Below, piece by piece: positions 1 through 6,690 of a stretch of 45,294 nucleotides of DNA. The stretch is from Roseomonas genomospecies 6. Lineage in GTDB: Bacteria; Pseudomonadota; Alphaproteobacteria; Azospirillales; Azospirillaceae. The translations under genes were made by a program, and so were the position numbers. Numbering within the stretch: the stretch's first letter is position 1; each line of letters starts with the position of its first letter. The notes beneath the pieces are model-generated. The model worked only from the letters and a program-made list of their open reading frames with translations, was not told the DNA's origin and ran no database searches. The stretch lies in assembly GCF_008365375.1 (NCBI RefSeq), contig NZ_QOKW01000037.1, positions 1-45,294 of the forward strand. The letters are read 5' to 3'.

Positions 1-877
1 TGGTAGTGTCTGGTTGAGGTCTGAGATGCATTGAGCGCTGATGTTTTTCCTTACGTGAGACGGACGCCAGTGAACTCACATATAACCCTGTCCGTGGGCG
101 GGGATGAGGGGGTAAAAGAGACGGGTGTGGGGGGTTCCATAAAAGGGTGTGGGGGGGGAGGGAACCCGCCACACTGCCGCTGTCGCGGCAGTCTGACGCT
201 CGCCGCTGGGCGGGGGTTCCCTAAAAGAGAGCAGCCCTTGGGTTCACGCTCCGCGCGTGGGGCCATACGCCGCGGCGCAGGCCCCAGCCGAATGTTGACA
301 AGCCGCCTGTGGACCCCCAATGTGGACCCTCAGAGGTAAGGACAACCCGTTGATTCGGAATGGCTATTCAGAACCAACAGGTTGCTGGAGCGGACTGAAG
401 GGGTCCTAGTCCCCCAACCAACTTCCCAAAACAGCCAGCAGTTTTGAGAGCTTACGGGCTGCACACACCGCGGAGAGCGGGCGTGTGCGGAACTGATTCG
501 ACCAGAGCCCTCCGAAGACCCCTTTTCCAGAGAAGCCGGGGTCATCAGGACGACACAGTCATCCCCACAATACACCACTGAAGTCTGCAAAAGCGCTCCG
601 GCGCTCGGTCCCGCAGGCTGAGCAAGACCACGGCAAGCGGCCCGTGGCGGCCCCACTCAACCAGAACATCCTCCGAAAATTCGGGCGCGATTCAGGAACG
701 GCCGTCTCACCGATGGCACCCTCTCATGCGAAGCTCTCGCACGAATCGAAGGTTTGCGCTGACGCGGCCGGCAGCCCCTCGATCCGCAGGAGACAGGGGC
801 AACATCAGCGCGGCCTATATTGTACTCTATATTTTTGTTGTTTTGGTATATTCACACATTCTCTCTCATTTTACGCC
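1..877. other. Gene-poor region with hairpins and short repeats
   Basis: I see no convincing gene here: open frames on both strands overlap, lack ribosome sites and have low-complexity compositions. The stretch holds two near-identical 16-mers (ggggg-ttcc-[a/c]taaaag, at 130-145 and 212-227), a perfect 8-bp inverted repeat at 173-192 (actgccgc/gcggcagt), two copies of tgtggaccc near 308-328, and a possible folded element near 380-420. An unusually AT-rich tract lies at about 812-875, just upstream of the operon promoter. An untranslated RNA, a regulatory region or a decayed element are all possible; the sequence does not decide. Confidence 0.5.
380..420 (+). other. Possible structured RNA element
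   Basis: Two nested inverted repeats are visible: an outer ggttg/caacc pair and an inner ggact/agtcc pair, ending in a string that superficially resembles a tRNA 3' end (cccccaacca). The T-arm and anticodon arm do not fold as a tRNA, so I do not call one. The strand is uncertain. Confidence 0.2.
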
Positions 878-907
878 TTGACCGATTGCCCATCGACATT
901 GTAGATA
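878..907 (+). promoter_or_regulatory. Probable sigma-70-type promoter of the met uptake operon
   Basis: A TTGACC hexamer at 878-883 is followed after 18 bases by TAGATA at 902-907. It sits just downstream of an AT-rich tract and about 28 bases upstream of the SAM-II aptamer, the expected place for a start of transcription near 914. This is a motif reading only. Confidence 0.5.
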
Positions 908-934
908 AATTTCCGGACGCCCAAGGGGGGCGCC

Positions 935-985
935 CCGCGGCAATTTGATCGTCAGCTTGCGCCGCGTCACCAAACGCTAAAGCGC
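935..985 (+). ncRNA. SAM-II (metA-type) riboswitch
   Basis: The element shows the SAM-II layout. The 5' helix strand cgcggc (936-941) pairs perfectly with gccgcg (961-966). Directly after the 5' strand comes the conserved aatttg loop, then cttgc before the closing strand. The 3' tail caaacgctaaag carries the family's conserved CGCTAAAG pseudoknot strand. SAM-II aptamers occur mainly in alphaproteobacteria, upstream of methionine and SAM genes, and repress when SAM is high. A further hairpin (ccacga/tcgtgg, 985-1002) and a ribosome site at 1011-1016 follow, so control of translation of the leader or of the operon mRNA is likely. Confidence 0.85.
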
Positions 986-1024
986 CACGATACCGGTCGT
1001 GGAACTCTGAAAGGAGTGACCGGA

Positions 1025-1117
1025 ATGACCATGATGACCCTCCCCTCCCCCGCCGATCGGACCGGCACCATGACGGGCCTGTGTTGCCGAATGCGCAGCG
1101 CCTCGTGTCGCCGCTGA
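1025..1117 (+). CDS. Possible Met/Cys-rich leader peptide (30 aa)
   Basis: A 30-codon frame starts with ATG 8 bases after a good AAGGAG site (1011-1016), immediately behind the SAM-II aptamer. It reads MTMMTLPSPADRTG, then TMTGLCCRMRSASCRR. Five of 30 residues are methionine and three are cysteine, including a CC pair. Short leaders with tandem regulatory codons act as attenuators or translation-coupled sensors in sulfur amino-acid operons, and poly-cysteine leaders are known in mycobacteria. Here it would be the first cistron behind the riboswitch. I see no obvious U-run terminator after it, so the mechanism is open. It could also be a chance frame, but ribosome site and position argue for translation. 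Confidence 0.5.
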   Translation: MTMMTLPSPADRTGTMTGLCCRMRSASCRR

Positions 1118-1210
1118 AGCCAGCGCGCCGACCCGTCCATTCAAGCCGAACGATCCGATCCGCAGGGTTTCCGCGCGCCGCAGCGCCGCGGGACCAGGGA
1201 GAACACCGTC

Positions 1211-1411
1211 ATGAGCACCTCCAACGCCTACGCCATCGAAGTCCAGGGCCGGTCCGCCGGCATCGTCGTCGCCGGACAGGGCGGCTTCACCTTCTTCGTG
1301 TCCGACTGGTCCTTCAGGGATCTCGACCGCAAGACCTTCCGCAACGTCGGACAGGCCGAGCGCGCCGCCCATCAACTGGCGGCCCGGCGCACCGGCGTGC
1401 GGCGGCGCTGA
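1211..1411 (+). CDS. Small conserved-looking hypothetical protein (66 aa)
   Basis: The protein reads as a compact soluble domain: a beta-rich start (AYAIEVQGRSAGIVV), an aromatic centre (GGFTFFVSDWSFRDLD) and a basic helical end (QAERAAHQLAARR) with a terminal RRR. An AGGGAG-type site lies 7-10 bases before the ATG. I recall similar small proteins of this pattern in Azospirillum-type genomes but know no function. It lies between the SAM-II leader and metQ with no terminator in between, so it is probably co-transcribed with the uptake operon. It has no signal peptide or membrane segment. Confidence 0.6.
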   Translation: MSTSNAYAIEVQGRSAGIVVAGQGGFTFFVSDWSFRDLDRKTFRNVGQAERAAHQLAARRTGVRRR

Positions 1412-1481
1412 CGCGCCCGCATTTCACACTCATCCATCGCCCGACACGCATATTCCACACCGCGCATAAAGGACCCGTTCC

Positions 1482-2261
1482 GTGAAAGCCCTTCTGACCT
1501 CCATCCTCACCGCCGCTCTTCTCACCGTCTCCAGCGGAGCCGGCGCCGCGTCGCTGAAGCTCGGCGTGTCCGCCGGACCCTATGGCGAAATCCTGGAATA
1601 CACGGCGAAGATCGCCGCCAAGGAGGGCCTGAAGGCCGAGGTGATCGAGTTCACCGACTGGAACATGCCCAACGCCGCCCTCCAGTCCGGCGACATCGAT
1701 GCCAACAACTTCCAGCACCAGCCCTTCCTCGACAACCAGATCAAGCAGCGCGGCTACGACATCGTGCCGGTCGCCAAGAGCATCGTGGTGCCCATGGGCA
1801 TCTACGCGAAGAAGGTCCAGTCGCTGGCCGACCTGAAGGAGGGGGCCAGCGTCTCCATCCCCAACGATCCGACCAACGGCGCCCGCGCGCTGTTCCTGCT
1901 GGCGAAGGCCGGGGTGATCGGGCTGAAGGACGGGGCGGGCCTGAACACCTCCATCGCCGACATCGCCACCAACCCGAAGAAGATCAAGCTGGTGGAGCTG
2001 GACGCGGCCCAGCTTCCCCGCTCGCTGGACGACGTGGACGCCTCGGTCATCACGCTGAACTACGCGGTTCTTGCGGGGCTGACCCCCAAGACAGCGCTGG
2101 TTCTGGAGGACGACCAGTCGAAGTGGCACCTCGTCTGGGCCGTCCGCAAGGACCGCGCCGAAGACCCGGCGATCAAGCGCTTCATCGAGCTGTACCGCTC
2201 CGCCGAGGTGCGGGACTTCATCAACACGCGCTTCAACGGGACCATCATCCCGACCTGGTGA
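1482..2261 (+). CDS. metQ: MetQ/NlpA-family methionine-binding periplasmic protein
   Basis: This is the solute-binding subunit of a MetNIQ-type ABC importer for methionine or related sulfur compounds. The GTG start follows an AAAGGA site at 1468. Residues 1-22 form a signal peptide with a cleavage site near GAGA/ASLKLG; there is no lipobox cysteine, so the mature protein is periplasmic and not lipidated as in E. coli. Family hallmarks are SAGPYGEILEY, the NNFQHQPFLDNQ segment, SIPNDPTNGARAL and LDAAQLPRSLDDVDA. The length of 259 aa is typical. It is the first transporter gene behind the SAM-II riboswitch. A second paralogue lies at 5834; the two may differ in ligand, for example methionine isomers or methylthio acids (inference). 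Confidence 0.9.
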   Translation: MKALLTSILTAALLTVSSGAGAASLKLGVSAGPYGEILEYTAKIAAKEGLKAEVIEFTDWNMPNAALQSGDIDANNFQHQPFLDNQIKQRGYDIVPVAKSIVVPMGIYAKKVQSLADLKEGASVSIPNDPTNGARALFLLAKAGVIGLKDGAGLNTSIADIATNPKKIKLVELDAAQLPRSLDDVDASVITLNYAVLAGLTPKTALVLEDDQSKWHLVWAVRKDRAEDPAIKRFIELYRSAEVRDFINTRFNGTIIPTW

Positions 2262-2275
2262 GCGCCATCCATCTC

Positions 2276-2416
2276 TTCCCTCTCCCGCCCCGGGAGAGGG
2301 TGGCCCGAAGGGCCGGGTGAGGGTACTGCCGAGAATAGGACACCGTCCGGTGGCGGCACCCTCACCCTTCCCGCGCGTTGCGCGGGCCCCTTCCCTCTCC
2401 CGGGGCGGGAGAGGGG
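2276..2416. repeat. Palindromic intergenic repeat (REP-like)
   Basis: The unit starts with a CCCTCTCCCGCCCC/GGGAGAGGG hairpin (about 2278-2300), continues with gggccgggtgaggg, and is mirrored by accctcaccc and a second ccctctccc/gggagaggg hairpin ending at 2415. The two halves can also pair into one long stem. It lies between metQ and the acyl-CoA synthetase inside the operon, so it may stabilise the upstream mRNA or cause polarity. Related units occur at 23209, 30129 and 38318. Confidence 0.75.
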
Positions 2417-2457
2417 GATTAGCGGGCAAGAACCTCGAATTTCCAGGAAACTCCGTC

Positions 2458-4128
2458 ATGACCGGCCCGTTCAGCCGCACCGCCTCGATCTACGACCGCG
2501 GCCTCGCCCCCGATTCTGCCAACCATGTGCCGCTCAGCCCCCTCAGCTTCCTGAAGCGCGCGGCGAAGGTCTATCCGGACAAGCCCGCCATCCTCCATGG
2601 CCGCCGGACCATCACCTACGCCCAGTTCCACGACCGGGTGCGGCGCTTCGCCGGGGCGCTGCTCCGGGCCGGGGTGGGACGGGGCGACACGGTGTCGGTG
2701 CTGGCGCCCAACGTCCCGGCCCTGCTGGAGGCCCATTACGCGGTGCCCCTGGCCGGCGCGGTCCTCAACGCGCTGAACACCCGGCTGGACGCCGCCGCCG
2801 TCGCCTTCATCCTGGACCACAGCGAGACGAAACTGCTAATCGTCGACCGCGAGTTGTCCCCGGTCGCCAAGGCCGCGCTCGCCCTGACGGAACGCCCGAT
2901 CACGGTGGTGGAGATCGCCGACGCGCTGGTGCCCGACGCCCCCTCGCTGGGCGCGGTGGAGTATGAGGACTTCCTCGCCGCCGCCGAACCCGCCCCCTGG
3001 CGCGGGCCGGACGACGAATGGCAGGCCATTGCGCTGAACTACACCAGCGGCACGACCGGCAACCCGAAGGGAGTCGTCTACCACCACCGTGGCGCCTACC
3101 TGAACGCGCTGGGCAACGCCTTCACCCTGAACGTCCGGCCCGAGAGCGTCTTTTTGTGGACGCTGCCGATGTTCCATTGCAACGGCTGGACCTACAGTTG
3201 GGCGGTCACCGCCGCGGGCGGCACCCATGTCTGCCTGCGCCGGGTGGAGCCGGCGGCGATCTTCGACGCCATCGCGGAGCTGGGGGTCACCCACCTGTGC
3301 GGCGCGCCGATCGTGCTGAACATGCTGATCCACGCCCCGGAGACGGTGCGGCGGCGCGCGCCCCGCCCGGTGATCGTGGGAACCGGCGGCGCGGCACCGC
3401 CGTCGGCCGTTCTGGCCGGCATGGCGGCGCTGGGTTTCGAGGTGGTGCACATGTACGGGCTGACGGAATGCTACGGCCCGGCCACCGTCTGCGCGCCGCA
3501 GCCGGAGTGGAACGGGCTGGATTCCGACGGGCTGGCGCTGCAATTCGCCCGGCAGGGGGTGAACCACATCGCGGTGGAGGACGCGACCGTCCTCGACCGT
3601 GAGAGCGGCCAGCCGGTTCCCGCCGACGCCCTGACCATCGGCGAGATCGCGCTGCGCGGCAACACGGTGATGAAGGGCTATCTGAAGAACCCCACGGCGA
3701 CGAAGGAAGCGCTGAAGGACGGCTGGTTCCGCACCGGGGATCTGGGCGTGCTGCACCCCGACGGCTATATCGAGGTGAAGGACCGCAGCAAGGACATCAT
3801 CATATCCGGCGGCGAGAACATCTCGTCCCTGGAGGTGGAGGAGGCGTTGTACCGGCACCCCGCCGTTCTGGAGGCCGCCGTGGTCGCCCGTCCCGACGAC
3901 CGTTGGGGCGAGAGCCCCTGCGCCTTCGTGACGGTGAAGCCCGGCGCGGAGCGCCCCTCTGAGTCCGACATAATTCAATGGTGCCGGGACCGCATTGCGC
4001 ACTACAAGGTGCCGCGCACCGTCGTGTTCAGCGATCTGCCGAAGACATCGACCGGTAAAATCCAAAAGACCGTCCTGCGCGACGCGGCCCGCGACCTGGG
4101 CGCGCGTCGGGAGGCCCAGAGCGTATGA
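2458..4128 (+). CDS. AMP-forming acyl-CoA synthetase
   Basis: The enzyme activates a carboxylic acid with ATP to an acyl-adenylate and transfers it to CoA. The P-loop-like motif TSGTTGNPKG lies near residues 196-205, the aromatic/acid motif MYGLTECYG near 330, the hinge GWFRTGDLGVLHPDGYIEVKDRSKD near 420-445, and the catalytic lysine in STGKIQK near 534. At 556 aa it has the family's normal length. I chose the ATG at 2458 (site AGGAAA); the frame is open upstream to 2317 but only through the intergenic repeat. Its stop overlaps the metN start by 4 bases (ATGA), so it is co-translated with the transporter. The substrate is unknown; it resembles the plant AAE/medium-chain group. In this setting a methylthio-carboxylic acid is an attractive but unproven substrate. 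Confidence 0.88.
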   Translation: MTGPFSRTASIYDRGLAPDSANHVPLSPLSFLKRAAKVYPDKPAILHGRRTITYAQFHDRVRRFAGALLRAGVGRGDTVSVLAPNVPALLEAHYAVPLAGAVLNALNTRLDAAAVAFILDHSETKLLIVDRELSPVAKAALALTERPITVVEIADALVPDAPSLGAVEYEDFLAAAEPAPWRGPDDEWQAIALNYTSGTTGNPKGVVYHHRGAYLNALGNAFTLNVRPESVFLWTLPMFHCNGWTYSWAVTAAGGTHVCLRRVEPAAIFDAIAELGVTHLCGAPIVLNMLIHAPETVRRRAPRPVIVGTGGAAPPSAVLAGMAALGFEVVHMYGLTECYGPATVCAPQPEWNGLDSDGLALQFARQGVNHIAVEDATVLDRESGQPVPADALTIGEIALRGNTVMKGYLKNPTATKEALKDGWFRTGDLGVLHPDGYIEVKDRSKDIIISGGENISSLEVEEALYRHPAVLEAAVVARPDDRWGESPCAFVTVKPGAERPSESDIIQWCRDRIAHYKVPRTVVFSDLPKTSTGKIQKTVLRDAARDLGARREAQSV

Positions 4129-5189
4129 TAACCTTCGAACAGCTTCAGAAAACCTACCCGTCCCGCGGCACCGGCCAGCCGGTCCAGGCGCTCGCCGACA
4201 TCGACCTGACCATCGGGCGCGGTGAGATCTACGGCATCATCGGGCGTTCGGGCGCCGGCAAATCCACGCTGCTGCGCACCGTGAACCTGCTGGAGAAGCC
4301 GACCTCGGGCCGCGTGCTGGTGGACGGGGTGGACGTCACCGCCCTGTCCCCGCGTGAGCTGCGCGCGGCGCGGCACAGCATCGGCATGATCTTCCAGCAC
4401 TTCAACCTGCTGTCCTCGCGCACGGTGTTCGACAACGTCGCCCTGCCGCTGGAACTGGCCGGGGTGGGAAAGGCGCAGATCCGCGAAACGGTGGAGCCGC
4501 TGCTCGACCTCGTCGGCCTCACCGACAAGCGCGACCGCTACCCGGCGGAGCTGTCGGGCGGGCAGAAGCAGCGCGTCGGCATCGCCCGCGCGCTGGCCAG
4601 CAAGCCCAAGGTGCTGCTGTCGGACGAGGCGACCTCCGCGCTCGATCCGGAGACGACGACCCAGATCCTCCACCTGCTGGCCGACATCAACAAGCGGCTG
4701 GGGCTGACCATCGTCCTGATCACCCACGAGATCGCCGTCATCAAGGAGATCTGCCACAAGGTGGCGGTAATGGAAAACGGGCGGATCATCGAGCAGGGGC
4801 CGGTCTTCGACATCTTCGCGCACCCCAGGCACGAGACGACGAAGACCTTCGTCGATCCGGTCATCAACCGCGGCATCCCGGACAGTCTGCGCGCCCGCCT
4901 GTCGGCGACGCCGGTTCCGGGGTCGAACATGGTGCTGCGCATCACCTTCACCGGCGAGCGCGCGACCTCCCCGGTCATCAGCGCGATCAGCCGCAAGATG
5001 AACCTGGACCTGAACATCTGGCACGGCCAGATCGACGAGATCCAGGGTGCGCCCTTCGGAACGCTGGTGGTGGAGGCCATCGGCAACCCGCAGTCCATCG
5101 AGGCGGCCATCAGCCTCCTCAACGTCAACAAGCTCGGTGTCGAGGTGCTCGGTCATGCTGTCCCCGGAAATCTACGCGCTGCTGTTTAA
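4125..5189 (+). CDS. metN: Methionine ABC importer ATP-binding protein MetN
   Basis: This is the ATPase of the MetNI importer, acting on the inner face of the cytoplasmic membrane. Walker A GRSGAGKST is at residues 40-48, Q-loop FQHFNLL near 90, signature LSGGQ at 143-147 and Walker B VLLSDEATSALD at 163-174, with the H-loop in LITHEI. The C-terminal part (about 260-340) matches the NIL domain that binds methionine and mediates trans-inhibition by substrate. The length of 354 aa is standard. It overlaps the acyl-CoA synthetase stop by 4 bases and the metI start by 35 bases. Confidence 0.95.
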   Translation: MITFEQLQKTYPSRGTGQPVQALADIDLTIGRGEIYGIIGRSGAGKSTLLRTVNLLEKPTSGRVLVDGVDVTALSPRELRAARHSIGMIFQHFNLLSSRTVFDNVALPLELAGVGKAQIRETVEPLLDLVGLTDKRDRYPAELSGGQKQRVGIARALASKPKVLLSDEATSALDPETTTQILHLLADINKRLGLTIVLITHEIAVIKEICHKVAVMENGRIIEQGPVFDIFAHPRHETTKTFVDPVINRGIPDSLRARLSATPVPGSNMVLRITFTGERATSPVISAISRKMNLDLNIWHGQIDEIQGAPFGTLVVEAIGNPQSIEAAISLLNVNKLGVEVLGHAVPGNLRAAV

Positions 5190-5823
5190 GGCGCTTCTCG
5201 ACACGCTCTACATGGTGGCGGTGTCGGGCCTTCTGGGCACGGCGCTGGGCCTTCCGCTGGGCGTGCTCCTGGCCGTCACGGGCCGGGGGGAGCTGCTTCA
5301 GAATCTCGCCTTCAACCGGATCGCCGGCGTGCTGGTGAACATGACGCGCTCCACCCCCTTCATCATCCTGGTGGTGGCGATCATCCCCTTCACGCGCCTG
5401 ATCGCCGGCACCTCCATCGGCACCGCCGCGGCCATCGTGCCGCTGACGGTCGCCGCCGTGCCCTTCATCGCCCGCATCGTCGAGGGCGCCGTGCGCGAGG
5501 TGGACCGCGGCCTGATCGAGGCGGCGCAGTCCATGGGCGCCACGCCCTTCCAGATCATCCGCAAGGTCCTGCTGCCGGAGGCGATGCCCGCCATCGCGCT
5601 GGGCCTGACCCTGTCGGTGGTCAGCCTGATCGGCTATTCGGCCATGGTCGGCGCGGTCGGCGGCGGCGGCCTGGGCGACCTCGGCATCCGCTACGGCTAC
5701 CAGCGCTTCCTGCCGGAGGTCATGCTGGCCGTGGTCATCGTGCTGATCGTTCTGGTGCAGATCGTTCAATCGACGGGCGACTGGATCGCCCGCCGCGTCA
5801 ACAAACGAAACCTGAAGTCCTGA
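5155..5823 (+). CDS. metI: Methionine ABC importer permease MetI
   Basis: This inner-membrane permease has about five transmembrane helices and the EAA-type coupling loop, seen as EAAQSMGATPFQIIRKVLLPEA (cited in parts: EAAQSMGA and IIRKVLLPEA). I start it at the ATG in MLSPEIYALL (5155), which gives 222 aa, the usual length; a longer frame from 5047 has only low-complexity residues from the metN reading. It overlaps metN by 35 bases, consistent with translational coupling. It partners MetN and the two MetQ proteins of the same operon. Confidence 0.93.
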   Translation: MLSPEIYALLFKALLDTLYMVAVSGLLGTALGLPLGVLLAVTGRGELLQNLAFNRIAGVLVNMTRSTPFIILVVAIIPFTRLIAGTSIGTAAAIVPLTVAAVPFIARIVEGAVREVDRGLIEAAQSMGATPFQIIRKVLLPEAMPAIALGLTLSVVSLIGYSAMVGAVGGGGLGDLGIRYGYQRFLPEVMLAVVIVLIVLVQIVQSTGDWIARRVNKRNLKS

Positions 5824-5833
5824 GGAGTTGGAG

Positions 5834-6634
5834 ATGTTCCGTACCCGTGTGCTCGGCGCGGCCTTCGGTCTGGTGGCCGGCATCGCGACCCTGGCGACCG
5901 CCGTCGGCGCGTCCGCCGAAGCCCTGAAGATCGGCGTCACCCCCGGCCCGCACGCCCAGATCATGGAGAAGGTCAAGCCGCTGGCCGCCAAGGAAGGTCT
6001 GGACCTGACGGTGCTGGAGTTCTCCGATTACGTCATCCCGAACCAGGCGCTGTCGCAGGGTGACCTGGACATCAACTCGTTCCAGCACCAGCCCTATCTG
6101 GACAACCAGGTGAAGGACCGCGGCTACGATCTGGTCAGCGTCGCCAAGACGGTGGTCTTCCCGATGGGCGTCTATTCCAAGAAGGTGAAGAGCCTCGACG
6201 AGCTTCCGAACGGCGCCAAGATCTCCATCCCCAACGACCCGACCAACGGCGGCCGCGCGCTGCTGCTGCTCCAGTCCAAGGGGTTGATCAAGGTGAAGGA
6301 GGGCGCGGGCCTGAAGGCGTCGCCGCTCGACATTTCCGAGAACCCGAAGAAGCTCGAGATCCTGGAACTCGACGCCGCCCAGCTTCCGCGTTCGCTGGAC
6401 GACGTGACCGTGGCGGTCATCAACACCAACTACGCCCTGGAAGCCGGTCTGGACCCGAACAAGGACGCCATCGCCCGCGAGGCCAGCGAGAGCCCCTACG
6501 CCAACGTCATCGCCGTCCGCAAGGCCGACCAGGACAAGCCCTGGGTCGCCAAGCTGGTGACGATCTACCAGAGCGACGAGGTGAAGCAGTTCATCGTCGA
6601 CCGCTTCAAGGGCGCCATCGTTCCCGCCTGGTGA
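5834..6634 (+). CDS. metQ: Second MetQ/NlpA-family substrate-binding protein
   Basis: This is a paralogue of the 1482 gene in the same operon: both carry the NSFQHQPYLDNQ/NNFQHQPFLDNQ segment, SIPNDPTNGGRAL and LDAAQLPRSLDDV. The ATG at 5834 lies 7 bases after GAGGA (5822-5826); an in-frame TTG at 5828 is less well placed. The signal peptide runs to about GASA/EALKIG (residues 1-28), again without a lipobox cysteine. The mature protein is about 240 aa, as expected. Keeping two binding proteins for one MetNI pair suggests a widened ligand range (inference). The operon terminator follows directly. Confidence 0.92.
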   Translation: MFRTRVLGAAFGLVAGIATLATAVGASAEALKIGVTPGPHAQIMEKVKPLAAKEGLDLTVLEFSDYVIPNQALSQGDLDINSFQHQPYLDNQVKDRGYDLVSVAKTVVFPMGVYSKKVKSLDELPNGAKISIPNDPTNGGRALLLLQSKGLIKVKEGAGLKASPLDISENPKKLEILELDAAQLPRSLDDVTVAVINTNYALEAGLDPNKDAIAREASESPYANVIAVRKADQDKPWVAKLVTIYQSDEVKQFIVDRFKGAIVPAW

Positions 6635-6651
6635 TCCGGGTCGGGATCGGG

Positions 6652-6690
6652 AAGGCCCTTCCTCCAGACGGGGGAGGGGCCTTTTTCCTT
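6652..6690 (+). terminator. Rho-independent terminator of the met operon
   Basis: A GC-rich hairpin (aaggcccttcctcc, loop agac, gggggaggggcctt) is followed by a T-run. It ends exactly at the 3' end of the convergent pentapeptide gene and may serve both. Confidence 0.8.

Noticed and set aside
300..330. Two tgtgga strings as DnaA boxes of an origin
   Set aside because: They do not match the nine-base consensus, and no replication or partition gene is nearby.
380..425. tRNA-like 3' end (cccccaacca) on the plus strand
   Set aside because: The bases before it do not form a T-arm or anticodon arm, and no 5' half of a tRNA is upstream.
31..656. Open frames of about 90-108 codons on both strands
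   Set aside because: They overlap each other, lack ribosome sites and have low-complexity composition; GC-rich DNA gives such frames by chance.
1314..2480. Long minus-strand frame opposite metQ
   Set aside because: It is the antisense shadow of a GC-rich gene; the plus strand has clear MetQ motifs and a signal peptide.
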